64,000 bases of DNA, taken from positions 1-64,000 of the forward strand of contig CAXTAY010000013.1 in the NCBI GenBank assembly GCA_964242335.1, in the 5' to 3' direction. The translations under genes were made by a program, and so were the position numbers. The notes under the pieces are model-generated. The model did no database searches, was not told where the DNA came from, and worked only from the letters and a program-made list of their open reading frames with translations. This document shows, in pieces, positions 15,286-24,237 of this stretch. The stretch comes from Lichenicoccus sp964242335. Lineage in GTDB: Bacteria; Pseudomonadota; Alphaproteobacteria; Acetobacterales; Acetobacteraceae. Each line of letters begins with the position of its first letter. The stretch's first letter is position 1.

Positions 15286-17589
15286 TCAGCGATGGGAGCT
15301 TCGCGCGGCGGCGGCGGCGGCGGCGATCCCGGCAGAGTGCTGCGACGACGGCAGGCCGAGCAGCTCCGCCACCTTGGCTGCGAGCTGCTCGCGCTGGAAC
15401 GGCTTGCTGATTAGCTGCACCCCGTCATCCAGGCGGCCGTGATGGACGATCGAGTTCTCGGTGTAGCCCGACATGAACAGGATCTTCACCTCCGGACGCA
15501 GCGCGGTGATGCGCTCGGCGATCTCGCGCCCGCGCAGCTTGCCGGGCAGCACGACGTCGCTGAGCAGCATGTCGATCTCCGAGGCGTGGGCTTCGAACAG
15601 GGCCATCGCCTCCTGGCCGTCGGCGGCTTCGAACACCTGGTAGCCGTAATCGCGCAGGATCGCGACCGTGATCTCGCGCACCGCCGGCTCGTCCTCGACC
15701 ACCAGCAGGGTCGCCTCGCCGCGGGCGAGCTCGACCGGCGCGCTGCTGCGTATCGGGGCCACCACCACGGCGCCGATCGCCCGCGGCAGGTACAGCTTGA
15801 CCGAGGTCCCCTGGTCAGGCTCCGAGTAGATCTTCACGTGACCCCTGGACTGCTTAATGAAGCCGAACACCATCGCCAGGCCCAGCCCGGTGCCCTGGCC
15901 GTCCGGCTTGGTGGTGAAGAACGGCTCGAACACGCGCGCCGCCACCTCCGGGGTCATGCCGTGGCCCGTATCGGACACCGCGAGCATCACGTAGTCGCCC
16001 GCGGTCACCTCGGCATGCGCGCGGGCATAGGCCGGGTCGAGCACCTTGTTGGCCAGCTCCAGGGTCAGCCGGCCGCCGTCCGGCATCGCGTCGCGCGCGT
16101 TCAGGGCCAGGTTGAGCAGCGCATTCTCGAGCTGGGCCGCATCCGCCATCGCGGGCCACAGGCCGGCGCTGCCGACGAAGCGCACCTCGACCCGCTCGCC
16201 CAGCGTGCGGGCGAGCAGCGGCACCAGCTCCGGCACGCTGCGCGACAGGTCGATCGGCGTCGGCGCCAGCGGCTGCCGGCGGGCGAAGGCGAGCAGCTGC
16301 GCGGTCAGGCTGGCGCCGCGCTGCGCCGCCCACACCGCCCGGCCGATCCGGGCCTGCAGGACGTGGTCGTCGGGCACCTTGCGCTGCACGGTCTCCAGAT
16401 TGCCCAGGATCACGGTCAGCAGGTTGTTGAAGTCGTGCGCGATGCCGCCGGTGAGCTGGCCGATCGCCTGCATCTTCTGTGCCTCGCGCAGCACCGCCTC
16501 CGCCTGCATGCGCTTGGTCATGTCCGACACGGTGAGCACGAAGCCCTCTCCCGGCATCGGCGTGCGACGCAGTTCCAGGTGGTGCCCGTCCGGACGGGTG
16601 CGCTCGTAGGTCACCGCCTCGCCCCTGGACCGCGTGCCACCGGCCCGGATCTGCGCCTCGCTCTCCAGCACGATCCCCTCCGCTCCCCGCTCCGCGCAGT
16701 GCGTCACGAGTGCCGCGTACGAGATGCCCTCGGCGATCAGCGGCTCGGGGATCCGGAGCAGCACCTGGAAGCACTCGTTCCAGTTGGTCAGCAGGCCGTC
16801 GGCGTCGAACACCGCGACACCCTGGCTCAGGCTGTCCAGCGAGGCGCGCAGCCGCAGCGCCAGCGTACGCTGCTCCTCCTCGGTGCGGCGCGACCGGAGC
16901 CAAGCGGCATTGAGCGTGCGGGCGGCCCAGGCGAGGGCCAGCAGGGCGAGGGCGGCGCCGGCAAGTGCCGAGGCGCTCAGCCACCAGCCGCGATGCGCGG
17001 CCGACGCCAGACGACGATCGAGCAGACGCTGCTCCTCGGCGGTCATGTCCTTCAGGATGGCCTGCGCCTGCAGCATCTCGCCGTGCCCGACGCCGCTCCT
17101 GATCAGCCCGAGTGCCGCCTCGAAGCCGGACGCACGACGCACCCGTCGCACCTCGCCCATGAAGTCGAGCCGCTGCTGCAGCAGCGGCGCCAGGGCGCGC
17201 AGGCGGGATTGCTGCACGGGATTGTCGGCCGTCAGGTGGCGCAGATCCTCCTGCTCGAGCACGATATCGCCGGATGCCTGGCTGTACGGATCGAGATAGC
17301 GTTCGTCGCCGGTCATGACGTAGCCGCGCTGTCCGGACTCCGCGTCGCGCAGGCTGATCTCGAGGTTCTTGATCGACGCCAGCACCTCGTAGGTATGCCG
17401 GACCCAGCCATCCTCGCTGCGCACCGCGGCCAGCCTGTCCCAGGTCAGCCCGCAGACCAGCAGCAGCACGGTCGCCCACGCCGCCAGGGCGATCCGGTTG
17501 ACCCGCGTGATGCCTCGACTGCTCAACTGGCGACGACCACCCATGGAAGATTCCGCGTCCGAGACGACCCCGACGGGTCGTTTTGTCAT
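15286..17589 (-). CDS. Hybrid sensor histidine kinase (CHASE3-PAS-HisKA-HATPase-REC)
   Basis: A 767-residue membrane-bound kinase. Helices at about 33-50 and 203-223 flank a periplasmic CHASE3-like helical sensor (SLRDAESGQRGYVMTGDERY). A PAS domain follows (LDSLSQGVAVFDADGLLTNW), then HisKA with phospho-acceptor His385 (GGIAHDFNNLLTVI), HATPase_c (N box NLALNARDAMPDGG, G boxes VSDTGHGM and GQGTGLGLAMV) and a C-terminal receiver (LLVVEDEPAVREI, acceptor LLSDVVLPG, FMSGYTE). It ends in a run of alanines. No separate response regulator gene is adjacent; the fused REC suggests a phosphorelay or self-contained switch. It starts 22 bases after rnhA and runs into trehalase. Confidence 0.92.
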   Translation of the reverse strand: MTKRPVGVVSDAESSMGGRRQLSSRGITRVNRIALAAWATVLLLVCGLTWDRLAAVRSEDGWVRHTYEVLASIKNLEISLRDAESGQRGYVMTGDERYLDPYSQASGDIVLEQEDLRHLTADNPVQQSRLRALAPLLQQRLDFMGEVRRVRRASGFEAALGLIRSGVGHGEMLQAQAILKDMTAEEQRLLDRRLASAAHRGWWLSASALAGAALALLALAWAARTLNAAWLRSRRTEEEQRTLALRLRASLDSLSQGVAVFDADGLLTNWNECFQVLLRIPEPLIAEGISYAALVTHCAERGAEGIVLESEAQIRAGGTRSRGEAVTYERTRPDGHHLELRRTPMPGEGFVLTVSDMTKRMQAEAVLREAQKMQAIGQLTGGIAHDFNNLLTVILGNLETVQRKVPDDHVLQARIGRAVWAAQRGASLTAQLLAFARRQPLAPTPIDLSRSVPELVPLLARTLGERVEVRFVGSAGLWPAMADAAQLENALLNLALNARDAMPDGGRLTLELANKVLDPAYARAHAEVTAGDYVMLAVSDTGHGMTPEVAARVFEPFFTTKPDGQGTGLGLAMVFGFIKQSRGHVKIYSEPDQGTSVKLYLPRAIGAVVVAPIRSSAPVELARGEATLLVVEDEPAVREITVAILRDYGYQVFEAADGQEAMALFEAHASEIDMLLSDVVLPGKLRGREIAERITALRPEVKILFMSGYTENSIVHHGRLDDGVQLISKPFQREQLAAKVAELLGLPSSQHSAGIAAAAAAARSSHR

Positions 17590-17611
17590 GAAAACTATCG
17601 GTCCGACCCTA

Positions 17612-18070
17612 TCAGCTTTTCTCGAGCATCAGACGTGCCGATGTCGCCAGCCGATCCACCCGGTCGTTATTTTCGTCTCCGGAATGACCGCGCACCCATC
17701 GCCACGACACCTGATGCCGCTTCGCCGCGTCGAGCACGCGACGCCACAGATCCATGTTGGCGACCGGGTCACCGGACGCGTTGCGCCAGTTGCGCCGTAC
17801 CCAGCCGGTGGACCAGCGGGTGACGCCGTTGCGGACGTACTCGCTGTCGGTGTGCAGCACCACGATGCACGGGCGCGACAGCGCTTCCAGCGCCTCGGCG
17901 GCGGCGGTCAGCTCCATGCGGTTGTTGGTGGTCTGGCTCGCGCCGCCGCTGAGCTCGCGCTCGGCATCGCCGAAGCGCAGCAGCACCGCCCAGCCGCCCG
18001 GACCCGGGTTGGGCTTGCAGCCGCCGTCGGTCCAGACCTCGACCCTGCGGATCGCGGCTTCACATTCCAT
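17612..18070 (-). CDS. rnhA: Ribonuclease HI
   Basis: Endonuclease cleaving RNA in RNA:DNA hybrids. The 152 residues show the DEDD carboxylates: VWTDGGCKPNPGPGG (Asp), NNRMELTAAAEAL (Glu), LHTDSEYVRNG (Asp) and NDRVDRLA (Asp), plus the catalytic-loop histidine in WVRGHSGDENN. The ATG at 18070 has AAGGA eleven bases upstream; an ATG at 18082 is in frame but its SD would touch the start codon. The start overlaps the end of thrB, as in the ispH-thrB-rnhA order common in alphaproteobacteria. Confidence 0.94.
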   Translation of the reverse strand: MECEAAIRRVEVWTDGGCKPNPGPGGWAVLLRFGDAERELSGGASQTTNNRMELTAAAEALEALSRPCIVVLHTDSEYVRNGVTRWSTGWVRRNWRNASGDPVANMDLWRRVLDAAKRHQVSWRWVRGHSGDENNDRVDRLATSARLMLEKS

Positions 18071-19049
18071 AGGCTGCCGCATCCTTCGCCGCCAGGTGGA
18101 ACCGCAGGCGGTGCAGGTAGTCGAGCGGGTGCTTCGGCGTCACCAGCGCGCCGGGCGGCGGGTTCAGCCAGTCGTACAGCCGGGTCAGCAGGAAGCGGAT
18201 CGCGGCACCCGCGGCCAGCACCGGGATCGCCGCGCGCTCGGCCGGCTCGAGCTGCCGTACGCTCTCGTAGCCGCGCAGCAGCAGCGTGGCGCGGCTGGGA
18301 TCGAAACGCGCCGCCACGGCGTCCGGCTGCGGCTCGAAGCACCAGGCGTTGAGGCACACCGCCAGGTCGTAGGCGAGCAGGTCGGTGCAGGCGAAGTAGA
18401 AATCGATCACGCCGGAGAGCCGCCGGCCGAGGAAGAACACGTTGTCCGGAAACAGGTCGGCGTGGATCTGCCCGCGCGGAAGTCCCGGGCCGCCGCCCTC
18501 GCCCGGCCAGGCCGGCAGGATGCGGCCCAGTGCCGCGTCCAACTCGGTGACCAGCCCGGCCTGCACGGCGTCGGCGCCGGCGCGGCTGGGCTGCAGCAGG
18601 GCCGGCCAGGCGTGCGGGCCGAGCGCGTTGGCGCGCGCCGGCGGGTAGCCCAGCCCGGCGAGGTGCAGCCGCGCCAGGGTCTCGCCGAGCTGCAGGCAGT
18701 GCTCCGGGCGCACCCGGCGCGGCCACACCCCGGGGAGGAAGCTGGTGATCGCCGCCGGCCGTCCGGCAAGCTCCCGCAGCGCCTCGCCGTCGCGTCCCGC
18801 CACCGGCAGCGGACACGAGATGCCGGACGCCGCGAGATGGCGCATCAGCCCGAGGAACCAGGGCAGCTCCCGACGGTCCACCCGCTTCTCGTACAGCGTC
18901 AGGATGAAGTCGCCGGCGCCGGTGCGCAGCGAGAAGTTGCTGTTCTCGACCCCCTCGGCGATGCCGCGGAAGGCGATCAGCTCGCCGATCTCGTACTGTC
19001 GGAGGAAGCCGCTCAGCGCCTCGTCGGTGACGTCGGTATAGACCGCCAT
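18060..19049 (-). CDS. thrB: Homoserine kinase (ThrB, choline-kinase-like type)
   Basis: Phosphorylates L-homoserine on the way to threonine. The 329-residue protein has the aminoglycoside phosphotransferase fold rather than the GHMP fold, as usual in alphaproteobacteria. It begins MAVYTDVTDEALSGFLRQYE. The catalytic loop is GQIHADLFPDNVFF (H-x-D-L-x3-N), followed by the Mg-binding GVIDFYFACTD. It starts 13 bases after the ispH stop and its end overlaps rnhA, so it is in the same transcription unit. Confidence 0.93.
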   Translation of the reverse strand: MAVYTDVTDEALSGFLRQYEIGELIAFRGIAEGVENSNFSLRTGAGDFILTLYEKRVDRRELPWFLGLMRHLAASGISCPLPVAGRDGEALRELAGRPAAITSFLPGVWPRRVRPEHCLQLGETLARLHLAGLGYPPARANALGPHAWPALLQPSRAGADAVQAGLVTELDAALGRILPAWPGEGGGPGLPRGQIHADLFPDNVFFLGRRLSGVIDFYFACTDLLAYDLAVCLNAWCFEPQPDAVAARFDPSRATLLLRGYESVRQLEPAERAAIPVLAAGAAIRFLLTRLYDWLNPPPGALVTPKHPLDYLHRLRFHLAAKDAAAYGM

Positions 19050-19062
19050 GACCCGGTCGGCG

Positions 19063-20112
19063 TCAGCCCAGCGGCGCCGGCAGCTTGAAGATCACGTCTT
19101 CCTGCTTGACCGTGCGCTCCTCGATCTCGAGCGCGAAGCAGGCCGAGAGCGCGTGCACCATCTCCTGCACCAGCGCCTCCGGCGCCGAGGCGCCGGCGGT
19201 GATGCCCAGCGTGCGCACGCCGTCCAGCACCGACCAGTCGAGGTCGCGCAGCGTCGGCACCAGCAGCGCCCGCGGCGTGCCGGAGCGCTCGGCGACCTCG
19301 CGCAGGCGCTGCGAGTTCGACGAGTTCGGGCTGCCGATGACGATCACCAGGTCGCAGCCGGGCGCGATCGCCTTCACCGCCTCCTGCCGGTTGGTGGTGG
19401 CGTAGCAGATATCCTCGCGCTTCGGCCCTTCCAGCAGCGGGAAGCGGGCGCGCAGCACCGAGACGATCTCGGCGGTGTCGTCGACCGACAGGGTGGTCTG
19501 GGTGATGAAGGCGAGGCGCGTGGGGTCGGCCGGCTGCACCCGCCGCGCCTCCTCGGCATCCTGCACCAGGGTCACCGCACCCGGCGGCAGCTGGCCCATG
19601 GTGCCGACCACCTCGGGATGTCCGGCATGGCCGATCATCAGGATGTGCCGGCTGTCCGGACCGCCCTCGGCATAGTGCCGCTCGGCCTCGCGGTGCACCT
19701 TGCTGACCAGCGGGCAGGTCGCGTCGAGGTAGAGCAGGTTGCGCCGCTGCGCCTCGGCCGGAACCGCCTTCGGCACGCCGTGCGCGGAGAACACCACCTG
19801 GCCATCGGCGGGCACCTCGTCGAGCTCCTCGACGAAGATCGCGCCCTGCGCCTCGAGCTGCTGCACCACAGTACGGTTGTGGACGATCTCGTGCCGCACG
19901 TAGACCGGGGCGCCGTAGCGACGCAGCGCCTCCTCGACCACCCGGATCGCGCGGTCGACGCCGGCGCAGAAGCCGCGCGGCCCCGCCAGCAGCACGCGCA
20001 TCGGCCGCCGGTCCTGTGCCCCATCCGATGCCCGGCCCGATGCCGCGTGCGCGGTGTGGTCGCCGTCGGCCCGGCCGGAGGGCATCGGCAAATCGAGGAT
20101 CTGATCCGGCAT
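19063..20112 (-). CDS. ispH: 4-hydroxy-3-methylbut-2-enyl diphosphate reductase
   Basis: Last step of the MEP isoprenoid pathway, an Fe-S reductase making IPP and DMAPP in the cytosol. The three cluster cysteines are in GPRGFCAGV, DATCPLVSKVH and EDICYATTNRQ. Substrate-binding motifs VYVRHEIVHN, VFSAHGV and IGHAGHPEV are intact. The ATG at 20112 has GGGA seven bases upstream; it adds a poorly conserved leader of about 37 residues before MRVLLAGPRGFC, which is an alternative start. It heads the run ispH-thrB-rnhA-kinase-trehalase-MFS. Confidence 0.95.
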   Translation of the reverse strand: MPDQILDLPMPSGRADGDHTAHAASGRASDGAQDRRPMRVLLAGPRGFCAGVDRAIRVVEEALRRYGAPVYVRHEIVHNRTVVQQLEAQGAIFVEELDEVPADGQVVFSAHGVPKAVPAEAQRRNLLYLDATCPLVSKVHREAERHYAEGGPDSRHILMIGHAGHPEVVGTMGQLPPGAVTLVQDAEEARRVQPADPTRLAFITQTTLSVDDTAEIVSVLRARFPLLEGPKREDICYATTNRQEAVKAIAPGCDLVIVIGSPNSSNSQRLREVAERSGTPRALLVPTLRDLDWSVLDGVRTLGITAGASAPEALVQEMVHALSACFALEIEERTVKQEDVIFKLPAPLG

Positions 20113-20264
20113 GGTGTTTCCCAAACGTGCGGCCTCGCAGTATATGGCCCGCGCATGAAGATTGCGACCCTGGGGGCGTCCGTCGGGCGCACCGGGGCGC
20201 GCGCGAACCCTCCGGTCCCGCACGCGGGACGCTGCCGCCAGGCAGGAACGGCCGAAAGTCGAGC

Positions 20265-20819
20265 ATGAACCTGTCCGCCTCCGCCCTCTCCGGCCTTGGC
20301 CGCGCGCTGCCGCTCCTCGCCGGGATCACCCTGATGTCCGGCTGCGGGCCGGACGATCCCAACGCCTTCGCCCCAGAATGCGTGCCGGTCGGCATCCTCG
20401 CCGAGGCCGCCGACCTCACCAGCTACGCCGGACCCTCGCACGACCTCTCGACCCTGGTCACCCAGGCCTCGCTGATCGGCGTCAACGGCAGCTGCAGCAA
20501 CGCCGAGCAGGGGCATGCCCTGCATACCCAGGCCAGCGTCGTCATCTCGGTGCTGCGCGGCCCGGCGGCGAGCGGACACGACGTCACGGTGCCGTACTTC
20601 GTCGCCCTGCTGCACGGCAGCAGCATCGTCAGCAAGACCGACCGCAGCATCGACGCGCATTTCCCGCCCAACGTCGACCGGCTGGCGCTGCGCAGCGACC
20701 CGCTGGTGCTGGACCTGCCGATCTCGCGCCGGATGAGCAGCGACAGCTACCGCCTCGAGTTCGGCCTGCAGCTCACGCCGGAGCAGCTTGCATACAACCG
20801 AGAGCATTTGCCACGTTAG
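20265..20819 (+). CDS. Predicted lipoprotein of unknown function
   Basis: A 184-residue exported protein. Its signal peptide ends in a lipobox (ITLMSGC, with Cys at about 26), so it should be lipid-anchored. The mature part has two further cysteines (PECVPVG and GSCSNAEQG) that could form a disulfide, and a beta-rich profile such as ASVVISVLRGPAA and VTVPYFVALLHGSSIVSKTD. No domain is recognised. It is divergent from ispH and upstream of gcvH by 105 bases, a gap holding no evident structure. Confidence 0.75.
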   Translation: MNLSASALSGLGRALPLLAGITLMSGCGPDDPNAFAPECVPVGILAEAADLTSYAGPSHDLSTLVTQASLIGVNGSCSNAEQGHALHTQASVVISVLRGPAASGHDVTVPYFVALLHGSSIVSKTDRSIDAHFPPNVDRLALRSDPLVLDLPISRRMSSDSYRLEFGLQLTPEQLAYNREHLPR

Positions 20820-20924
20820 CCTGGCATCGGGTCGTGCGGCATCGCGTGGCGCCGCCGGTCGAGCCGGATAAGTTCCAGCCTCTCCGCTCCCCCATCAGCC
20901 CTGGGAACCCGAAGGACTTCCGAC

Positions 20925-21302
20925 ATGGCAGACATCCGCTACACCAAGGAACATGAGTGGGTCCGGCTGGAGGATGACGGCACCGCCACCGTCGGCATCA
21001 CCGATCACGCCCAGGAGGCCCTGGGCGACGTGGTGTTCGTCGAGCTGCCGAAGCCGGAGCGTGAGCTGGCCGAGGGCGAGAGCTGCGCCGTGGTCGAGAG
21101 CGTCAAGGCGGCCTCGGACATCTACGCCCCTTTCGCCGGCACGGTGCTGGAGGTCAACGAGCTGCTGGCCGACGATTCCAGCCTGGTGAACCGGGACGCG
21201 GAGGGCGAGGCCTGGTTCTTCCGGATGGAGCCGTCGGATCCGGACGCGTTCCACGCGCTGATGGACGGGCCCGACTACGAGGCGTTCCTGGAGACGCTCT
21301 AG
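20925..21302 (+). CDS. gcvH: Glycine cleavage system H protein
   Basis: Lipoyl carrier of the glycine cleavage complex, 125 residues. The lipoylation site is Lys61 in VVESVKAASDIYAP. The start MADIRYTKEHEWV and the segment GITDHAQEALGDVVFVELP are typical of GcvH. No gcvT or gcvP occurs in the window, so the rest of the complex must be encoded elsewhere, or this copy serves as a lipoyl carrier for other enzymes. Convergent with the peroxiredoxin gene at a 19-base gap. Confidence 0.95.
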   Translation: MADIRYTKEHEWVRLEDDGTATVGITDHAQEALGDVVFVELPKPERELAEGESCAVVESVKAASDIYAPFAGTVLEVNELLADDSSLVNRDAEGEAWFFRMEPSDPDAFHALMDGPDYEAFLETL

Positions 21303-21321
21303 CGCGCACCCCGGATCCCGA

Positions 21322-21912
21322 TCACCGGGCGCGGAACGCCTTCACCGCGGCCAGCGTCTTCTCGACGTGGCCGTCCGGGTTCATCGCGCTGTAGCTCTCG
21401 AGCACCCTGCCGTCAGGCGCGATCACGTAGGAGGTGCGGCTGGCATAGGCGTGCAGCAGCGGGATGCGGGCATCGTACTGCCTGGCGATCGAGCCGTCGC
21501 TGTCGGCCGCAACCGGGAACCTGCCCTGGCACTCGCTGACCGAGAAGCGGTCGAGGGTCGCGATCATGTCCTCGGACACGCCGATGACGCTGGCCCCGGC
21601 CGAGCTGAACTCGGGCATCGCGGCGGCGAAGTCATGCGCCTCGATGGTGCAGCCCTTGGTGAAGGCGGCGGGGTAGAAATACACCACCACCGGTCCGCGC
21701 TTCAGCGCCTCGGCCAGCGAGAACCGGAACTGGCTGCCGTTCAGGGCCGCCTCGGCGGCGAAATCCGGCGCCTGCGCGCCCACCGGGAGTGCGGCCACGG
21801 CGGCACCCGGCAGGACGGCGGCAGCGGCGGCCGCGAGCCTGATCAGGGCGACCGGCACGCGGCCGCAAGTGCGCGACTTCAGGAGCGTGAATCCGGCGAG
21901 ACGACCATGCAT
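21322..21912 (-). CDS. Exported peroxiredoxin (BCP/PrxQ type)
   Basis: Thiol peroxidase. The fold is marked by PVGAQAPDFAAEAALNG, the peroxidatic cysteine in YFYPAAFTKGCTIEAHDFAA and GVSEDM. A second Cys (SVSECQGRFPV) could resolve. Unlike cytosolic BCP, it has a hydrophobic Ala-rich leader ending GAAVAALPVG, so it is probably periplasmic. ATG 21912 overlaps the end of the upstream transglycosylase gene by 34 bases. GTG 21858 (VPVALIRLAA) lies just after that gene's stop and gives a more standard signal peptide; neither has a strong SD. Confidence 0.87.
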   Translation of the reverse strand: MHGRLAGFTLLKSRTCGRVPVALIRLAAAAAAVLPGAAVAALPVGAQAPDFAAEAALNGSQFRFSLAEALKRGPVVVYFYPAAFTKGCTIEAHDFAAAMPEFSSAGASVIGVSEDMIATLDRFSVSECQGRFPVAADSDGSIARQYDARIPLLHAYASRTSYVIAPDGRVLESYSAMNPDGHVEKTLAAVKAFRAR

Positions 21913-23192
21913 TCCGAGCGTCCGTGGCTGAGGCGGCGGCAGGCCTGCACCGCGTCGAGGCGCGACAGCCCGGTCAGGCGGGCGCGGTAGACACGCGCGC
22001 CGCCCTTGCCGGCGCGTATGCCGGCGATCTCGGTGCGCGCGTCGGGCAGCAGCGCGCGCACCCGCGACTTCGCGCTGCCGACCGCCTCGCTGGCCTGGCC
22101 GACGCTGCCGAACGCACCGACCTGGACCGCCCAGTCACGCGGATCGTCACGAGGGTCGTCGTGCGGCGTGCGCAGCGGCGGTGCCGGCTCCGCCATCGCC
22201 GGCTCGATCAGGCGCAGGCGCGCGGGGGCGCGCGACGGCGTCCTCGACGCGACCGCTGAGGGCGGGACGGCAGCAGGGTGGCCGGCGGCAGGAACCGGCG
22301 CCGCGGCGAGGCGTGCCGCCCAGACCGCGCCGACGCCGGCGTCGTGCGGCGTCGACGGTGCCGCCCGCGGGCGCACCGGGGTCCAGCCCGGATAGGCCGG
22401 CGCGGCAGAAGAGGCGGTGACGGGCGCCTCGGCGACCTGCACCGGCTGGTCGTCGCCGGCACCGTGATCGCCGCGTCGCGCCCAGGCCAGCCGCACCGAC
22501 CGGGTCTGGCCGGCATCCTGCGACGCGGCCGCCACCTCGGCGCCGGACTGGTGCATCACCATGAGGTCGGTCTGGGAGCGGCTGTTGGGGTAGATGCCGG
22601 CGATCTGCGGGCCGATGATGGAGACGTACTGCCTGGTCTCGTGCGGCAGCGGCCGGTTGCGGGTCAGGAAGTCGTCGAGCCGGCCGGGGCCGGTATTGTA
22701 GGCGGCGAGGAAGCCCGGCGAGCCGTAGGTGTCGTACATCTGCCGGATGTAGGCGGTCCCGGCCATGATGTTGTCGTGCGGCTCGTAGGCGTCGGCCCCG
22801 AGTCCGTACTGGCTGCGCATGTCGTCGTAGGTCGGCGGCATCAGCTGCATCAGCCCCATCGCACCGGGCACCGAGGTCACGAACTGACCGTCGATGAACT
22901 CGTGGCCGCCGGATTCCTGGTGCATCACCGCGCGGATCCAGGCGTCCGGCACGTCGAACCGCGCGGCGGCGGCCTCGATATACGGGCCCCACGGATCGTC
23001 CGGCGGCCCGGGCGGCGCGTAGTAGGCGCGCGCGTGCGCACGGTAGTCGGCGGCCTCCTGCGCTACCGGCATGATCGGGTCCGGCGTGGCGGCGCAGGCG
23101 GCGAGCAGGCCCAGCAACAGCAGCGCCGCGGCCTGACGCAGCGTCGAGGCGGGCGGACCGTTCCGGGGGCGGTATCGCGTCGGTGGTTTCAT
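21879..23192 (-). CDS. Lytic transglycosylase lipoprotein with C-terminal SPOR domain
   Basis: A 437-residue peptidoglycan-cleaving enzyme. The lipobox LLGLLAAC suggests outer-membrane anchoring. The SLT domain (about 68-200) has the catalytic Glu in AVMHQESGGHEFIDG, the GAMGLMQLMPPTYDDM motif and GTAYIRQMYDTYGSPGFLAA with YNTGPGRL. A long Pro/Ala-rich linker leads to a SPOR domain (about 355-430: WAVQVGAFGSVGQASEAV, VYRARLTGLSRLDAVQACRR), which binds denuded septal glycan. A role at the division site is inferred. Its 3' end overlaps the peroxiredoxin gene. Confidence 0.92.
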   Translation of the reverse strand: MKPPTRYRPRNGPPASTLRQAAALLLLGLLAACAATPDPIMPVAQEAADYRAHARAYYAPPGPPDDPWGPYIEAAAARFDVPDAWIRAVMHQESGGHEFIDGQFVTSVPGAMGLMQLMPPTYDDMRSQYGLGADAYEPHDNIMAGTAYIRQMYDTYGSPGFLAAYNTGPGRLDDFLTRNRPLPHETRQYVSIIGPQIAGIYPNSRSQTDLMVMHQSGAEVAAASQDAGQTRSVRLAWARRGDHGAGDDQPVQVAEAPVTASSAAPAYPGWTPVRPRAAPSTPHDAGVGAVWAARLAAAPVPAAGHPAAVPPSAVASRTPSRAPARLRLIEPAMAEPAPPLRTPHDDPRDDPRDWAVQVGAFGSVGQASEAVGSAKSRVRALLPDARTEIAGIRAGKGGARVYRARLTGLSRLDAVQACRRLSHGRSECMVVSPDSRS

Positions 23193-23307
23193 CTCGCTCC
23201 CCGCCAGCTCCTCCGAAGCTCGCCCGCCCCTGCAGAAACCGTGGCTTACGCCCTACATCCAAATCAACTTTGCCGCAACACGATCCGCAATTGCCGGCGG
23301 CGGAGGG

Positions 23308-24237
23308 ATGAGCTACGCGACCGCGATGAGCGCCATTCCCAGCGGTGAGCCGATCCTGCCGCCCGGTGCTGCGCTGCGTGGCCCCAGGCTGGGCAACACC
23401 GGACTGCGCGGTGTCGGCCTCCTGCTCGACGCCCGCGGCGGGGTCGCCGCACGGCGACGCGCCACCGGCGAGGATCTCAGTGACGGCGCCGGGCAGTGGC
23501 GGCTCGCCTGCCTGCTCGGCTGGCTCGACATCAAGCTGCGCTATCGCGGCTCCGCCCTCGGCCCGCTCTGGCTGACCCTGTCCAGCGCGGTGATGGTCGC
23601 CTCGATGGGCCTGATCTACGGCACCCTGTTCGGCATGGTGCTGCGCCAGTACCTGCCGTTCCTGGCGATCTCGCTGATCCTGTGGCAGTCCGGCATAAGC
23701 GGCCTGATCGGCGAGGGCTGCACGGTGTTCCTCGACGCCGAGCAGATGATCCGCTCGGTGCGCATGCCGTTCACGGTGCAGGTGCTGCGCTGCGTCGCGC
23801 GCAACGTCATCGTGCTGGCGCACAACCTGGTGGTCCCGATCGCCGTGTTCGCGCTGTTCGACAGCTGGCCCGGAGTGCAGGCCGCACTCGCGCTGCCGGG
23901 GCTGGCGCTCTGGTTCCTCGACGGGATCGCCGCCTGCTTCCTGCTCGGCAGCATCTGCGCGCGCTTCCGCGACGTGCCGCCGATCATCGGCAGCATCATG
24001 CAGATCGCCTTCTACGTCACACCGATCGTCTGGAAGCCGGCGCAGCTCGGCCGGCACGGCTGGTGGCTGCCGCTGAACCCGTTCTACACGCTGCTCGAAC
24101 TGGTGCGCGGCCCGCTGCTCGGCAGCGCTCCGGGATGGACGCTGTGGGGCGCAGCACTCGGCTACAGCCTGCTGCTGTGGCTGGCCGCCTGGCTCGTGTT
24201 CACCCGCGCCCGCCCGCGGCTGGCCTTCTGGGTGTGA
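23308..24237 (+). CDS. wzm: Polysaccharide ABC transporter permease (Wzm/KpsM type)
   Basis: A 309-residue ABC-2 permease with six helices. Characteristic segments are LLGWLDIKLRYRGSALGPLW, LTLSSAVMVASMGLIYGTLF and IAFYVTPIVWKP, ending in NPFYTLLELVRGPLLG. An N-terminal cytoplasmic extension of about 65 residues precedes the amphipathic helix. The ATG has GGAGG placed very close (two bases), so the ATG six codons in (MSAIPSG) is possible. It forms a unit with the ATPase gene via a GTGA overlap and should export a lipid-linked O-antigen or capsule. Confidence 0.9.
   Translation: MSYATAMSAIPSGEPILPPGAALRGPRLGNTGLRGVGLLLDARGGVAARRRATGEDLSDGAGQWRLACLLGWLDIKLRYRGSALGPLWLTLSSAVMVASMGLIYGTLFGMVLRQYLPFLAISLILWQSGISGLIGEGCTVFLDAEQMIRSVRMPFTVQVLRCVARNVIVLAHNLVVPIAVFALFDSWPGVQAALALPGLALWFLDGIAACFLLGSICARFRDVPPIIGSIMQIAFYVTPIVWKPAQLGRHGWWLPLNPFYTLLELVRGPLLGSAPGWTLWGAALGYSLLLWLAAWLVFTRARPRLAFWV

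Noticed and set aside
20820..20924. Glycine riboswitch before gcvH
   Set aside because: 105 bases cannot hold a tandem aptamer and no conserved core is visible.
22147..24057. Long minus-strand frame spanning the transglycosylase and wzm
   Set aside because: Crosses two well-supported genes in other frames and reads as Arg/Pro/Ala-rich low complexity.
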